Below, piece by piece: positions 17,348-26,474 of a stretch of DNA of 64,000 nt. The first letter of the stretch is position 1. Each line of letters starts with the position of its first letter. The stretch is from contig JAAYUC010000006.1 of NCBI GenBank assembly GCA_012517865.1, forward strand, positions 85,608-149,607. Direction: 5' to 3'. The DNA comes from Chloroflexota bacterium (lineage in GTDB: Bacteria; Chloroflexota; Anaerolineae; Anaerolineales; Anaerolineaceae). Under the pieces are notes generated by a model, which was given only the letters and a program-made list of their open reading frames with translations, did not search any database and was not told the origin of the DNA. Both the position numbers and the translations under genes were made by a program.

Positions 17348-18235
17348 CTACCACCCCTTAATGGGATGCGCCATCGGATGGTCCGCGGTCGCGTAGTCGC
17401 AAATCAGCGTAACATCCGGGATGTAAGCAGGCAAAAGTGTGACCGGATACTCCAGGGTGGGTTCGCTAAAGAGCGCGACGCGCACCACAGTCTGCTTCCA
17501 GGCGCCCGTCGCTACCATTAATATTGCGCGTCTGGCAGTAAGCATGCTCTTGAATCCCAGCGTAACCGCCCTGGGCGGCACACGGTCGTAACAAGCCCCA
17601 AAAGTGCGCTGGCTCAGCGCGACGATGGTGTCATCGGTCAGGTCCACGATGCGGGTCTTGGAGCGGGCAAACTCTTCCAGGGTGACGCGGTGGGTGTAAG
17701 AGCGTGGGGCTTCGCAAAAAGCCACCAAACCTTTCGCCCCGACGCCAGCCCACAGGGTATCCACCCCGCCCATCTCTTCAATCGTCTTATCGATAGCATC
17801 CAGGTCGTTGATGCGAGGCCAATGGCGCTGCTCCAGCGGCACGTTCAATTCGGGGTCAATCCGGCCGTAGAAAGCGGCATTCATAGTGCCTTCCAGGCTC
17901 TCATAGGTATCTGCCACAGGATAAGGCCGGCCTTCCCAATCGAGAAAGTCATCCATATGAAAGACGTGCAGATTTTTCATGCTGATGCGCTCGCGGTTGA
18001 CGCGCTCGATGAGCACATCGTATTCATCGGTGGGACCAGCTGGCAAAATCCATTTGGTAATCCTGCCCTGGCGGTTGTTTTCCGCAATTTCATCCGCTAT
18101 CATATTGCCGATAAGCCGCATGGCGGTCGGGCGGTCTTCCTTAATAATCAGATTGATTTTGCGTTCAGGATGGTCCTGCAGCTGTTCCACCGGCAGGCTG
18201 CACCACCGAAATAGTTCTTCCCGTGTAATCTCCAT
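17348..18235 (-). CDS. Divergent glucosamine-6-phosphate deaminase-like (NagB fold) protein
   Basis: 295 residues with the NagB/RpiA/6-phosphogluconolactonase fold. The phosphate loop that reads LPTGGTP in NagB is ILPAGPTD (residues 63-70), and the Asp of NMDEY is kept as HMDDF (93-97). The catalytic GxGxDGHIAFNEP element is GVGAKGLVAFCEA (164-176), so the Asp and His needed for ring opening and deamination are Lys and Leu. It is therefore unlikely to be an ordinary GlcN6P deaminase. Start at ATG 18235, with GGAGG overlapping the end of the upstream epimerase and one base after its stop, so tightly coupled. Confidence 0.78.
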   Translation of the reverse strand: MEITREELFRWCSLPVEQLQDHPERKINLIIKEDRPTAMRLIGNMIADEIAENNRQGRITKWILPAGPTDEYDVLIERVNRERISMKNLHVFHMDDFLDWEGRPYPVADTYESLEGTMNAAFYGRIDPELNVPLEQRHWPRINDLDAIDKTIEEMGGVDTLWAGVGAKGLVAFCEAPRSYTHRVTLEEFARSKTRIVDLTDDTIVALSQRTFGACYDRVPPRAVTLGFKSMLTARRAILMVATGAWKQTVVRVALFSEPTLEYPVTLLPAYIPDVTLICDYATADHPMAHPIKGW

Positions 18236-18236
18236 T

Positions 18237-19064
18237 TTATTCCTCCCCATTCAAGAGCGCTTTGATGGCGCGGTAACCGCGCGCGGCGGCGTATTCAGGC
18301 TCAGTCTGATAGCGGGTAAAAAGTTCCAGCGAAAGGTATCCGTCGTAACCGACTTCTTTTAAGGTGCGGATGATGCCCGGGAAATCCATCTGGCCGTCGC
18401 CGGGGATAAGATGGTCCTCGCTGTCAATTGTCGCATCAATAAAATGGATGTGGCGGATATCACTGCCGCATTTATTGAAGTATTCGACCATTGGCTCACG
18501 CGCGATCAGCGGGCAGGCCAGGTCCAGCATGCCTTTGACCATGGGGGAATTGACAGAGCTAATCGCCCAGTGCAGGTCATCGGAGGTGACCAGGATAGTG
18601 CCCTCATAGGGCGTGACCGGTTCCAAAATGATCATCTGGCCAATTTTCTCAGCGTGTTCGGCCAGGATTTTGATATTGTCGATGAAAAGCCGGCGGACGT
18701 CAGATTCGAGCCGGCCGTAACCCGGATGGTTGCACGCGAACATGCAGTACTGCGAGCCAATCGCCCTGGCAGCTTCCAGCGACCGCTTGAAATACTCCAG
18801 GCTTTCCTGGTTCAAATCGGGGTCTTCAAACACCAGGCTGTAGGGCGAGCCGGTGTTTTCGGGGGCATAGCTGATAATCGGGAGCTGATAGCGTTCGGAG
18901 AGCGTGCGGATTTTCTCTGCCCCGCCGCGAAGAATATCCAGCGGAAACGCGTGCGGACGGAACCCGCCTATTTCTATCGCGTCGTATTGATATTTTGCGG
19001 CAAGTTCAAAGGACTTTTCCAGAGGATAACGGGAAATACCCGCCGTAAACAAACTAATCTTCAT
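18237..19064 (-). CDS. FrlC-like sugar-phosphate isomerase/epimerase (TIM barrel)
   Basis: 275 residues, the length of FrlC. It shares the FrlC layout: ISRYPLEKSFELAAKYQYDAIEIGGFRPHAF, ISYAPENTGSPYSLVF, LEPVTPYEG, EPMVEYFNKCG and IHFIDATIDSEDHLIPGDG. It is clearly less similar to E. coli FrlC than the copy at 27.3 kb, so it may act on another ketosamine or ketose. First gene of the minus-strand operon; the ATG at 19064 has AAGGAG 6 nt upstream, and a TTG two codons earlier is also open. Confidence 0.8.
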   Translation of the reverse strand: MKISLFTAGISRYPLEKSFELAAKYQYDAIEIGGFRPHAFPLDILRGGAEKIRTLSERYQLPIISYAPENTGSPYSLVFEDPDLNQESLEYFKRSLEAARAIGSQYCMFACNHPGYGRLESDVRRLFIDNIKILAEHAEKIGQMIILEPVTPYEGTILVTSDDLHWAISSVNSPMVKGMLDLACPLIAREPMVEYFNKCGSDIRHIHFIDATIDSEDHLIPGDGQMDFPGIIRTLKEVGYDGYLSLELFTRYQTEPEYAAARGYRAIKALLNGEE

Positions 19065-19214
19065 ACGCAACTCCTTTATATATCATGAGGCGCCAAAAAA
19101 GCGCGATTTTTTCAAAAAATACCCCCCAGATTTGAAAAAACTGAAGGTGGTATGCCCAAACGTGATGATAACAGATAACTTACAGCCTTTATTTTACCAC
19201 TATTTCGGAAAAAT

Positions 19215-19249
19215 CAATAGATAAGCTATTGACAATATTGTACCAATAG
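19215..19249. promoter_or_regulatory. Operator-like inverted repeats between divergent operons
   Basis: Three copies of the same hexamer occur: CAATAG (19215-19220), its complement CTATTG (19226-19231) and CAATAG (19244-19249), with the palindrome ACAATATTGT (19232-19241) between the last two. They straddle the -35 of the plus-strand promoter and the likely -35 region of the minus operon. A related 12-mer (10 of 12 identical) lies at 34322-34333. This looks like a binding site for a dimeric GntR/HutC-type regulator encoded at 29.3 or 32.7 kb. Confidence 0.5.
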
Positions 19250-19258
19250 ATGTAGAAT
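19229..19258 (+). promoter_or_regulatory. Promoter of the frlA-like operon
   Basis: TTGACA (19229-19234, perfect -35) and TAGAAT (19253-19258) with an 18-bp spacer. The predicted transcript has a leader of about 230 nt before the ATG at 19496. A possible minus-strand promoter (TTGATT 19217-19212, TAAAAT 19196-19191, 15-bp spacer) would drive the opposite operon. The rest of the 19065-19495 gap shows no gene. Confidence 0.6.
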
Positions 19259-19468
19259 ACACACCATGCTGACAAAAGTTCCTGTCGAAACCGCCCTTGC
19301 AGTCTGGATGCTTGCGATATGATTTTTGAAAAATCGCTTCCAAGCACTCCTTCTTTCCTGACTCCCCTGCCCAAGCGCCGGAATTTTTCTCAGCTCTTTT
19401 CGTCCCATCCCTATGGATTGTCATTACGGCAGTCAAGTACATCGGTTCGCCGCAATTTTTATCAATAA

Positions 19469-20881
<1,413 letters not shown>

Positions 20882-20994
20882 CCTTCAGAACAGACCAAAC
20901 TGTAAGTAAACCGATGTAATCCTCGGGGGCATGGGAAGCGGCCGCGCAGAACATGCCCCCTTAATATTGAAACCAATAAAACCTGGAAGGAAAA

Positions 20995-21900
20995 ATGGCA
21001 CATTTTTTTCAAAACCTTGTAACAGAACTGATTACCCCTTTTAACGATGACGGCAGCGTTGACCATGAGACTCTGGCCGCGATTGTCGATTTCCAGATAA
21101 AAAACGGCGTCCGACACTTCTTCGTGAACGGCCTGGGCGGCGAAAGCCATCTGCTCAGTCTGCAGGAACGCCAGGACGTTCTCCGCACGGTTTCTTCCCG
21201 CTGCACCAACGGCGAGAAAACCATGGCATGCGTGTTTGTGTCCACGGTTCGGGAAGGAAAAGAGCTGATAGACCTGTACTCCGACGTCCGGCACGACGCC
21301 GTGTGCCTCACCGCGCCGGCCTTCTTTCCATACACGGAACAAGCCCTCTATGCCTTCACCTCCGAGCTGTTGGAATACGCCAATCAGCCAAGCTACATCT
21401 ACAACTGCGTCCAGATGGGAACACTGTACTCCCCGGAGCTGCTGGCAAAGCTTGCAAAAGACCACAGCAACCTGTACGGTTACAAAAACGCCACGCGCGA
21501 TATTGTCCATTACATGCAGTGTCTGATGCGCATCGACCCGACCAAATTTGACTTTTTGGACGGATGCGACGCGACCATCGCCCCCACCATGTTAGTTGGC
21601 GGCGTAGGATGCGTCTCTTTTATGGGCGTGCCCTTCCCAAAGGAAACCAAAGCCATCTGCGATTACGCGCTGGCCGGCAATACCGAAAAAGCCATGCAAG
21701 CTCAGTACAGAATTCTCGAACTGCGCAATATCCTAAAGAAATCTCCATTCAACGCTGCCTACATGCTGGCGATGGAACTTACCGGCGGACCGGTAGCCCG
21801 CAATACGCGCATGGTGCCCGAGATGGCGCAGGTTTCTGACGCGGTGCGCAAGGAACTCTATGAAACCTACGCCCGCCAGCAGGCGGAACCGTTGGAATAA
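20995..21900 (+). CDS. DapA/NanA-family lyase (dihydrodipicolinate synthase-like)
   Basis: 301-residue TIM-barrel class I aldolase or lyase. The Schiff-base Lys164 lies in YGYKNATRD and the general-base Tyr136 in YIYN, both where DapA has them; ELITPFNDDGSVD is the usual N-terminal strand. The GGESHLLS segment takes the place of the GTTGE-type motif, so a keto acid other than pyruvate plus aspartate semialdehyde is likely. In this operon it may cleave a 2-keto-3-deoxy sugar acid. AAGGAAAA precedes the start. Confidence 0.8.
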   Translation: MAHFFQNLVTELITPFNDDGSVDHETLAAIVDFQIKNGVRHFFVNGLGGESHLLSLQERQDVLRTVSSRCTNGEKTMACVFVSTVREGKELIDLYSDVRHDAVCLTAPAFFPYTEQALYAFTSELLEYANQPSYIYNCVQMGTLYSPELLAKLAKDHSNLYGYKNATRDIVHYMQCLMRIDPTKFDFLDGCDATIAPTMLVGGVGCVSFMGVPFPKETKAICDYALAGNTEKAMQAQYRILELRNILKKSPFNAAYMLAMELTGGPVARNTRMVPEMAQVSDAVRKELYETYARQQAEPLE

Positions 21901-21945
21901 TTGCCAGCACCGTATTGAACGCCAGGACGAGAGAAAAGGAACGCA

Positions 21946-23040
21946 ATGATGAAGAGCACCAGAATTGCACTCAATGAAGCGGCGTTTTCTGAGAAAGAAA
22001 AAACCTTCCTCACTAACGAGGCGTTTACCGTCAGCCTGTTTCGCTATTCGACGCAGGTTTGCGCGGCGCGCCTGAGCAACTCCAAAATCAGTCTGGTTGT
22101 GCTGCCTTTCCAGGGCCAGCAAGTCTGGCGCTTTCGGAGCCCCATCGGCGACCTGACGATGAAGTCGATTTTTGAGGAACCAGAAAACACCACCCGCTTT
22201 GGGCTCAATTACGGTGCGTTCCTGATTCACTGCGGGCTGACCGCCAACGGCAACCCATCCTCTGAAGACACGCATCCGCTGCACGGTGAACTGCCAAACT
22301 GCCGTTACCAGCAGGCCTGGCTTGAGGTCGGCTCGGATGAACAGGGCGATTACCTGAGCCTGGGCGGGAGCTATACCTACCGCAACAGCCTGGAATATCA
22401 TTATGAATTTTCGCCGGAGCTGTGGTTGCGCCCGGATTCCGCTCTGGTGGATATGCGCATTCAGGCGCGCAATTTCCGCCTCAAACCAATGAAATACATG
22501 TATATGGCCCATATCAACTGGCTGCCCGCCGACGGCGCGCACCTGCTCTGCAGCGCGGACCCCAGGACGACTGAGGTTTTCTCCGACACTTTCGGGCTGC
22601 CCAACAGCGACCAGCAGAAATTCATGGACTACACGGCACGCCTCGGCGCAGACCCAACAATCGCGGATACAATTGATTCATCCAGCCAGTTTTACGACCC
22701 GGAATTGTGCATGTACCTGCACTGCGTTCCGGATGAACAGGCCTACGCGCATGCCATGCAGGTTTACCCGGATGGGGACGCGGCCTATGTCGGCTTCCGC
22801 ACCCGGGAACTGCCAAACGCGGTGCGGTGGTTCGCGCGCACGGGCAGCGAAGACGCGCTCGCGTTCGCCATCCCCAGCACGAACAACCACCTGGGTTTTG
22901 CCCGCAACGACGCCAAAGGCCTGGTTCGGGAAATTGCCGCGCAGAGCTGCCTGGAAATGCATTACCGGTTTGGTTACCTGACTTCTGAGGAACGCCGCGG
23001 TGTTGAAAATAATATCAATCGGGTTCTCGGCAAAGCTTAA
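21946..23040 (+). CDS. DUF4432 / aldose 1-epimerase-fold protein
   Basis: 364 residues with the galactose-mutarotase-like sandwich typical of DUF4432: LVVLPFQGQQVWRF near the start, HPLHGELPN (a His-containing active-site-like motif), YMYMAHINW and FAIPSTNNHLGF. Related proteins sit in sugar-acid and ketose operons and are presumed mutarotases or isomerases; no specific reaction can be assigned. Spacing to the DapA-like gene is 45 bp. AAAGGA precedes the first of two ATGs. Confidence 0.72.
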   Translation: MMKSTRIALNEAAFSEKEKTFLTNEAFTVSLFRYSTQVCAARLSNSKISLVVLPFQGQQVWRFRSPIGDLTMKSIFEEPENTTRFGLNYGAFLIHCGLTANGNPSSEDTHPLHGELPNCRYQQAWLEVGSDEQGDYLSLGGSYTYRNSLEYHYEFSPELWLRPDSALVDMRIQARNFRLKPMKYMYMAHINWLPADGAHLLCSADPRTTEVFSDTFGLPNSDQQKFMDYTARLGADPTIADTIDSSSQFYDPELCMYLHCVPDEQAYAHAMQVYPDGDAAYVGFRTRELPNAVRWFARTGSEDALAFAIPSTNNHLGFARNDAKGLVREIAAQSCLEMHYRFGYLTSEERRGVENNINRVLGKA

Positions 23041-23072
23041 CGCTGTCCAAAGAGCCACAAAAGGAGTACGAA

Positions 23073-24014
23073 ATGACAAAAAATATCGATGTGATTGTTC
23101 TGAACAGCCATGGCGTGGGCCAGTTCTGCAACATTAAAAGGCTACCTTTCCTGGGCGAAACCCTGCGCGCCTGGAACTGGCGCGTAGAGGAAGACGGCGG
23201 AAAAGGCACCACAGTTGCCGTTTCACTCGGCCGGCTGGGTGTGAAAACCGCCTATGTTGGCAAGGTTGGAAAAGACCCGTGGGGAGACCTCGGCTTTAAG
23301 TGGATGGGCGACGCCGGCGTTGATACAACCTATATGTATCAATCCGATGAAGTAGCCACCGGCACAGGCCTGGTGATGATTGACGAGGACGGCAACAATA
23401 CCATCGTCGACGGCGACAGCTCGCTGGAGAAGCTGACCGTTAAAGAAATCCGCGCCGCGTTGGAAGACCTGAAAGATGCGAAGTATTTCATCACCGGCTT
23501 CGCCATGCCGCAGCACCTGGCGCTTACAGCCGCGAAAATGGCGCACGAGATGGGCATCACCACCGTCCTCAATACCAGCCCGCTGCCCCATGAACCCATG
23601 GGCGATCTGAATTATATTGATTACATCGTGTGCAACGAGGTGGAAGGGCGCGTTCTGGCGGAATTTGAAGAAGGCTCCATGGATTATGAGAAAATTGCCC
23701 GACGAGTGAGAGAGATTTACCACTGCGGGTCTGTGGCGATGACCCTGGGGGAAGAAGGCTGCCTCGTTCTGCATGAAGATAAGGTCTTCCGCGTTCCCGC
23801 GGTAAAAGTTGATGTTGTTGGAACCGTTGGCGCAGGGGACAGCTTCCTGGCGGCTTTCGTCGCCAACCTGGTCTGGGGCAAATCGGTGGAGGAAGCCGCC
23901 GCCTGGGCAGTCAAGTGTTCCGCGCTCAAGGTCACCCGCGCCGGCACGATACCCGCCTTTCCCTACCTGCACGAGGTTGAAGCTTTTATCGCCAAACTGG
24001 ACGAAAACAAGTAA
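23073..24014 (+). CDS. PfkB-family (ribokinase-like) sugar kinase
   Basis: 313-residue PfkB kinase. It has the N-terminal glycine pair region EDGGKGTTVAVSLGRLG, the PfkB signature 1-like KVGKDPWGDLG and the signature 2 VGTVGAGDSFLAAFVANL with catalytic Asp in GAGD. The substrate could be a keto-deoxy sugar acid or a ketose made in this pathway. AAAAGGAG lies before the ATG. It is the last gene of the frlA-like operon and is followed by an intrinsic terminator. Confidence 0.87.
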   Translation: MTKNIDVIVLNSHGVGQFCNIKRLPFLGETLRAWNWRVEEDGGKGTTVAVSLGRLGVKTAYVGKVGKDPWGDLGFKWMGDAGVDTTYMYQSDEVATGTGLVMIDEDGNNTIVDGDSSLEKLTVKEIRAALEDLKDAKYFITGFAMPQHLALTAAKMAHEMGITTVLNTSPLPHEPMGDLNYIDYIVCNEVEGRVLAEFEEGSMDYEKIARRVREIYHCGSVAMTLGEEGCLVLHEDKVFRVPAVKVDVVGTVGAGDSFLAAFVANLVWGKSVEEAAAWAVKCSALKVTRAGTIPAFPYLHEVEAFIAKLDENK

Positions 24015-24051
24015 AGCGTTTACGCGCCTCCCCCTGGTGTTAAGCCCGTAC

Positions 24052-24081
24052 AGAACCGGTTCTTTGTAACCGGTTCTTTTT
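24052..24081 (+). terminator. Intrinsic terminator of the frlA-like operon
   Basis: AGAACCGGTT (24052-24061) and AACCGGTTCT (24068-24077) form a perfect 10-bp stem with a 6-nt loop, followed by TTTT. Confidence 0.9.
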
Positions 24082-24129
24082 AATTTTCTTTCCGTCCTGA
24101 ATTTGTCAGGATTACCCGCGGCGGAACAG

Positions 24130-24208
24130 AGATTTCATCTATGCGAAAGAACACGGCGGCACAGAGAGGCCGTCTTTGCGAGGTAGCGCAGCAACCGCGG
24201 CAATCTCC
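24130..24208. repeat. Degenerate interspersed palindromic repeat
   Basis: CGTCTTTGCGAGG (24171-24183) followed by GCAATCTC (24201-24208) is a decayed copy of the widespread bacterial repeat of the form GTCATTGCGAGG...GCAATCTC. An outward GAGATT lies at 24130-24135. It sits between convergent operons, in a stretch (24082-24462) with no convincing gene; a 97-codon open frame across it is probably spurious. Confidence 0.5.
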
Positions 24209-24462
24209 CTTTCTGCCTGTGGTTCACCCTCAAGCCGAAAGCGAATCAAAGTATCCTTTCAATATCGTTTCGCGCCTCATAATGGAGCAAAAAGCTGGAA
24301 TGGACGCGAACCAGCCATCTCCTTTTTTTGAGAAACACTCTGCCGAGGCCTCTTTCTTATCGCTCAGGCTACTGCCGAATCAGACTCAGGCAGACAATTT
24401 CAAGCAACCTTGGAGCGGCCTAAGCTCTCAATGATTCCCGAACCGAAACCCAGGCGCCCACC

Positions 24463-25977
24463 TCACAACTCCCGCATCAGGTCTTTGGTGCGCAGGTAAA
24501 GCTCATCGAAAACCTTGCGATAGCGGGCATAAACCGCCTGGTTCTGCGGATTTGGAATATAGACTTCCGCCGGACTGATTTTCTGGCTTAGCTCAGCGAA
24601 GCTGGCGCTGTTGCCAACTGCCACCGCCGCGAGTAAAGCATCCCCAAACGAGGCGCCGATGGTGATTTTGGCGGTCTGAATGACATGGCCGGTGATGTCG
24701 GCGATAATCTGCAGCCAGAGCTTGTTTTTTGTGCCGCCCCCCACTGCCATAATCTTGGTCAGCGGCTGCCCGTGTTCGCTGATGATATCCAGATGCTGCG
24801 CGATGCTGTATCCAACGCCTTCCAGTGCGGATTTGTACATGTGCGCGCGGGTATGCTGCAGCGTCAGCCCAAAAATAACGCCGCGCGCCTGGGGGTCATT
24901 GATGGGCGTGCGCTCGCCGGCGAAATACGGCAGCGTAATTAAGCCCCCGCTGCCGGCCGGGATGCCCTCAAGCTCATCCAGAATGCTTTCATAAGCATTT
25001 CGGCCGCCTTCTTCCTGCTGGGCGAGCTTATCAAAGAAAACAGTATCGCGGTACCAGCGCGTGAGCGTGCCGGCATTATTGGTCCCTCCGGTAATACTGA
25101 AAGCGCCGGGCAAAATGAACGTGTCGTGCCATAGGCGCGGGTCTGTCACCAATCGGTCGGAGCAGTAAATCAGGTAGCAGCTGGAGCCCAGCATCACCAT
25201 CATATCCCCGGGAACAAAAATTCCGGTGCTGATGGCTTCCGCGCCGGCGTCATCGGTGCCAGTAATTACCGGCGTGCCTTCCGCCAGGCCGGTTTCGGCT
25301 GCGGCCTGGGAAGTGACCGTTCCGACGATATCCATGGTTCCGCGGCAGTCCGCCAATTGGTCCGGGCGGCAGTACAACTGGCAAAGCTCCTCATCAATGC
25401 TTCCATCCGGCTTATAACAGGGCGTGAACGTATTAATCAGGAATTTATCAATCACATACCTGCCGGTCAGCTTAGCGGTCAGATAAGAGGTGGCTGTCAG
25501 GAATTTATATGTCTTTTGGTAGACCTCAGGCTCGTTATTTTTTATCCACAAGATTTTCGGGGCGACGTCTGAAGAGCATAGCGGGCGGCCCCACAGCGCG
25601 TTGACCTTATCCTGGCCGTAGTAAGCGTCCATGAATGCCATCTCGCCCACCGCGCGGGAATCGATGCCGTAGAGGATAGCTTTGCGCAGCGGACGGCAGT
25701 TCTCATCCACAGGCACACAGTCCGCGCCCAGCGCGCTGGTGCCAACGCAGGCAATCTGGGCCGGGTTGATGCCGCTTTCCGCGATCAGACCGCGCGTGAC
25801 GGCGCACAGGTCCTGCCACCATACCGCTTCGGCATCGTGCTCATAAAAATTTGGCTGGGGGTTGTCCAGCCCGTGCCGGACGGCCTTGCTTGCCACCAGG
25901 TTGTAATCCTGGTCAATCAGCACGCCCTTGCTTTCATACGTGCCAATATCCACCCCTAAAAAGTAACGATTGCCCAT
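24463..25977 (-). CDS. FGGY-family carbohydrate kinase (xylulokinase-like)
   Basis: 504-residue FGGY kinase: YFLGVDIGTYESKGVLID (phosphate 1), GTSALGADCVPVDENCRPLR, GTPVITGTDDAGAEAIS, GGTNNAGTLTRWYRD and the adenosine motif MAVGGGTKNKLWLQIIADI. The pattern fits xylulokinase or erythritol-type kinases rather than glycerol kinase. The sugar is unknown. I prefer ATG 25977; a GTG at 25986 sits almost on the AGGAG site. Last gene of the minus-strand frl-like operon, 51-61 bp after yjbQ. Confidence 0.85.
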   Translation of the reverse strand: MGNRYFLGVDIGTYESKGVLIDQDYNLVASKAVRHGLDNPQPNFYEHDAEAVWWQDLCAVTRGLIAESGINPAQIACVGTSALGADCVPVDENCRPLRKAILYGIDSRAVGEMAFMDAYYGQDKVNALWGRPLCSSDVAPKILWIKNNEPEVYQKTYKFLTATSYLTAKLTGRYVIDKFLINTFTPCYKPDGSIDEELCQLYCRPDQLADCRGTMDIVGTVTSQAAAETGLAEGTPVITGTDDAGAEAISTGIFVPGDMMVMLGSSCYLIYCSDRLVTDPRLWHDTFILPGAFSITGGTNNAGTLTRWYRDTVFFDKLAQQEEGGRNAYESILDELEGIPAGSGGLITLPYFAGERTPINDPQARGVIFGLTLQHTRAHMYKSALEGVGYSIAQHLDIISEHGQPLTKIMAVGGGTKNKLWLQIIADITGHVIQTAKITIGASFGDALLAAVAVGNSASFAELSQKISPAEVYIPNPQNQAVYARYRKVFDELYLRTKDLMREL

Positions 25978-25998
25978 GAAGGTCACACTCCTGTTTAC

Positions 25999-26016
25999 CG
26001 AATAATTGAATATTCG
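25999..26016. promoter_or_regulatory. Short inverted repeat before the FGGY kinase
   Basis: CGAATA (25999-26004) and TATTCG (26011-26016) are perfect 6-bp arms around ATTGAA, just upstream of the kinase start. It could be a local operator or chance in an AT-rich gap. Confidence 0.3.
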
Positions 26017-26037
26017 ATGGTATTTTTCTGCGGTTGG

Positions 26038-26466
26038 TTATTCACCCTGCACAGTGATGGTATACGAACGCTGAGAAGGGCCGTCAAACTCCATAAAGTA
26101 GATTTCCTGCGCTTCGCCTTTCACAATTCTGCCGTCTACCACGGGGAACAGGCAGCTGTAGCCGGTGAGCATCGATTTGAGGTGCCCGCTGGCATTGCCG
26201 GCCGTGCTGCCGTAGCTGCGCAGGATGCGCGCGTGAGCGTACGGGTGGTCCTCCGGGACAAGCCTTTTAAGGGCGTTATCAATATCGCTCTCCAGGCATT
26301 CCAGAGCTTCATTGACCATGATGCCGGTGGTGGTGTGGCTGCTGATGACCGCCACAAGCCCGTTCCGCACGCCTGATTCCCTGACAGCGGCAATCACTTC
26401 ATCAGTAATCAGGATGAATTGGTTGTATTGGTTGGTGAGCAGCGTATTGCGTTTGTGAAAGAACAT
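26038..26466 (-). CDS. yjbQ: YjbQ/UPF0047 family protein (secondary thiamine-phosphate synthase enzyme family)
   Basis: 142 residues, family length. Hallmarks are ISSHTTTGIMVNE, the acidic region ESDIDNAL, the His-containing HAHARIL, GNASGHLKSMLTG and the ending GEAQEIYFMEFDGPSQR. The family forms compact trimers; E. coli YjbQ has weak thiamine-phosphate synthase activity but its true role is unsettled. It is unexpected in a sugar operon. GGAGG is only 3 nt before the ATG, an unusually tight spacing; it starts 8 bp after the amidohydrolase. Confidence 0.88.
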   Translation of the reverse strand: MFFHKRNTLLTNQYNQFILITDEVIAAVRESGVRNGLVAVISSHTTTGIMVNEALECLESDIDNALKRLVPEDHPYAHARILRSYGSTAGNASGHLKSMLTGYSCLFPVVDGRIVKGEAQEIYFMEFDGPSQRSYTITVQGE

Positions 26467-26474
26467 ACGCCTCC

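Noticed and set aside
19266..19322. 18-codon leader frame just after the frlA-like promoter
   Set aside because: It has no ribosome-binding site, the predicted transcription start falls on its ATG, and it has no run of regulatory codons. A leader peptide cannot be supported.
24141..24434. 97-codon open frame in the gap after the frlA-like operon
   Set aside because: It spans the degenerate repeat, lacks a ribosome site, and the translation has no protein-like pattern.
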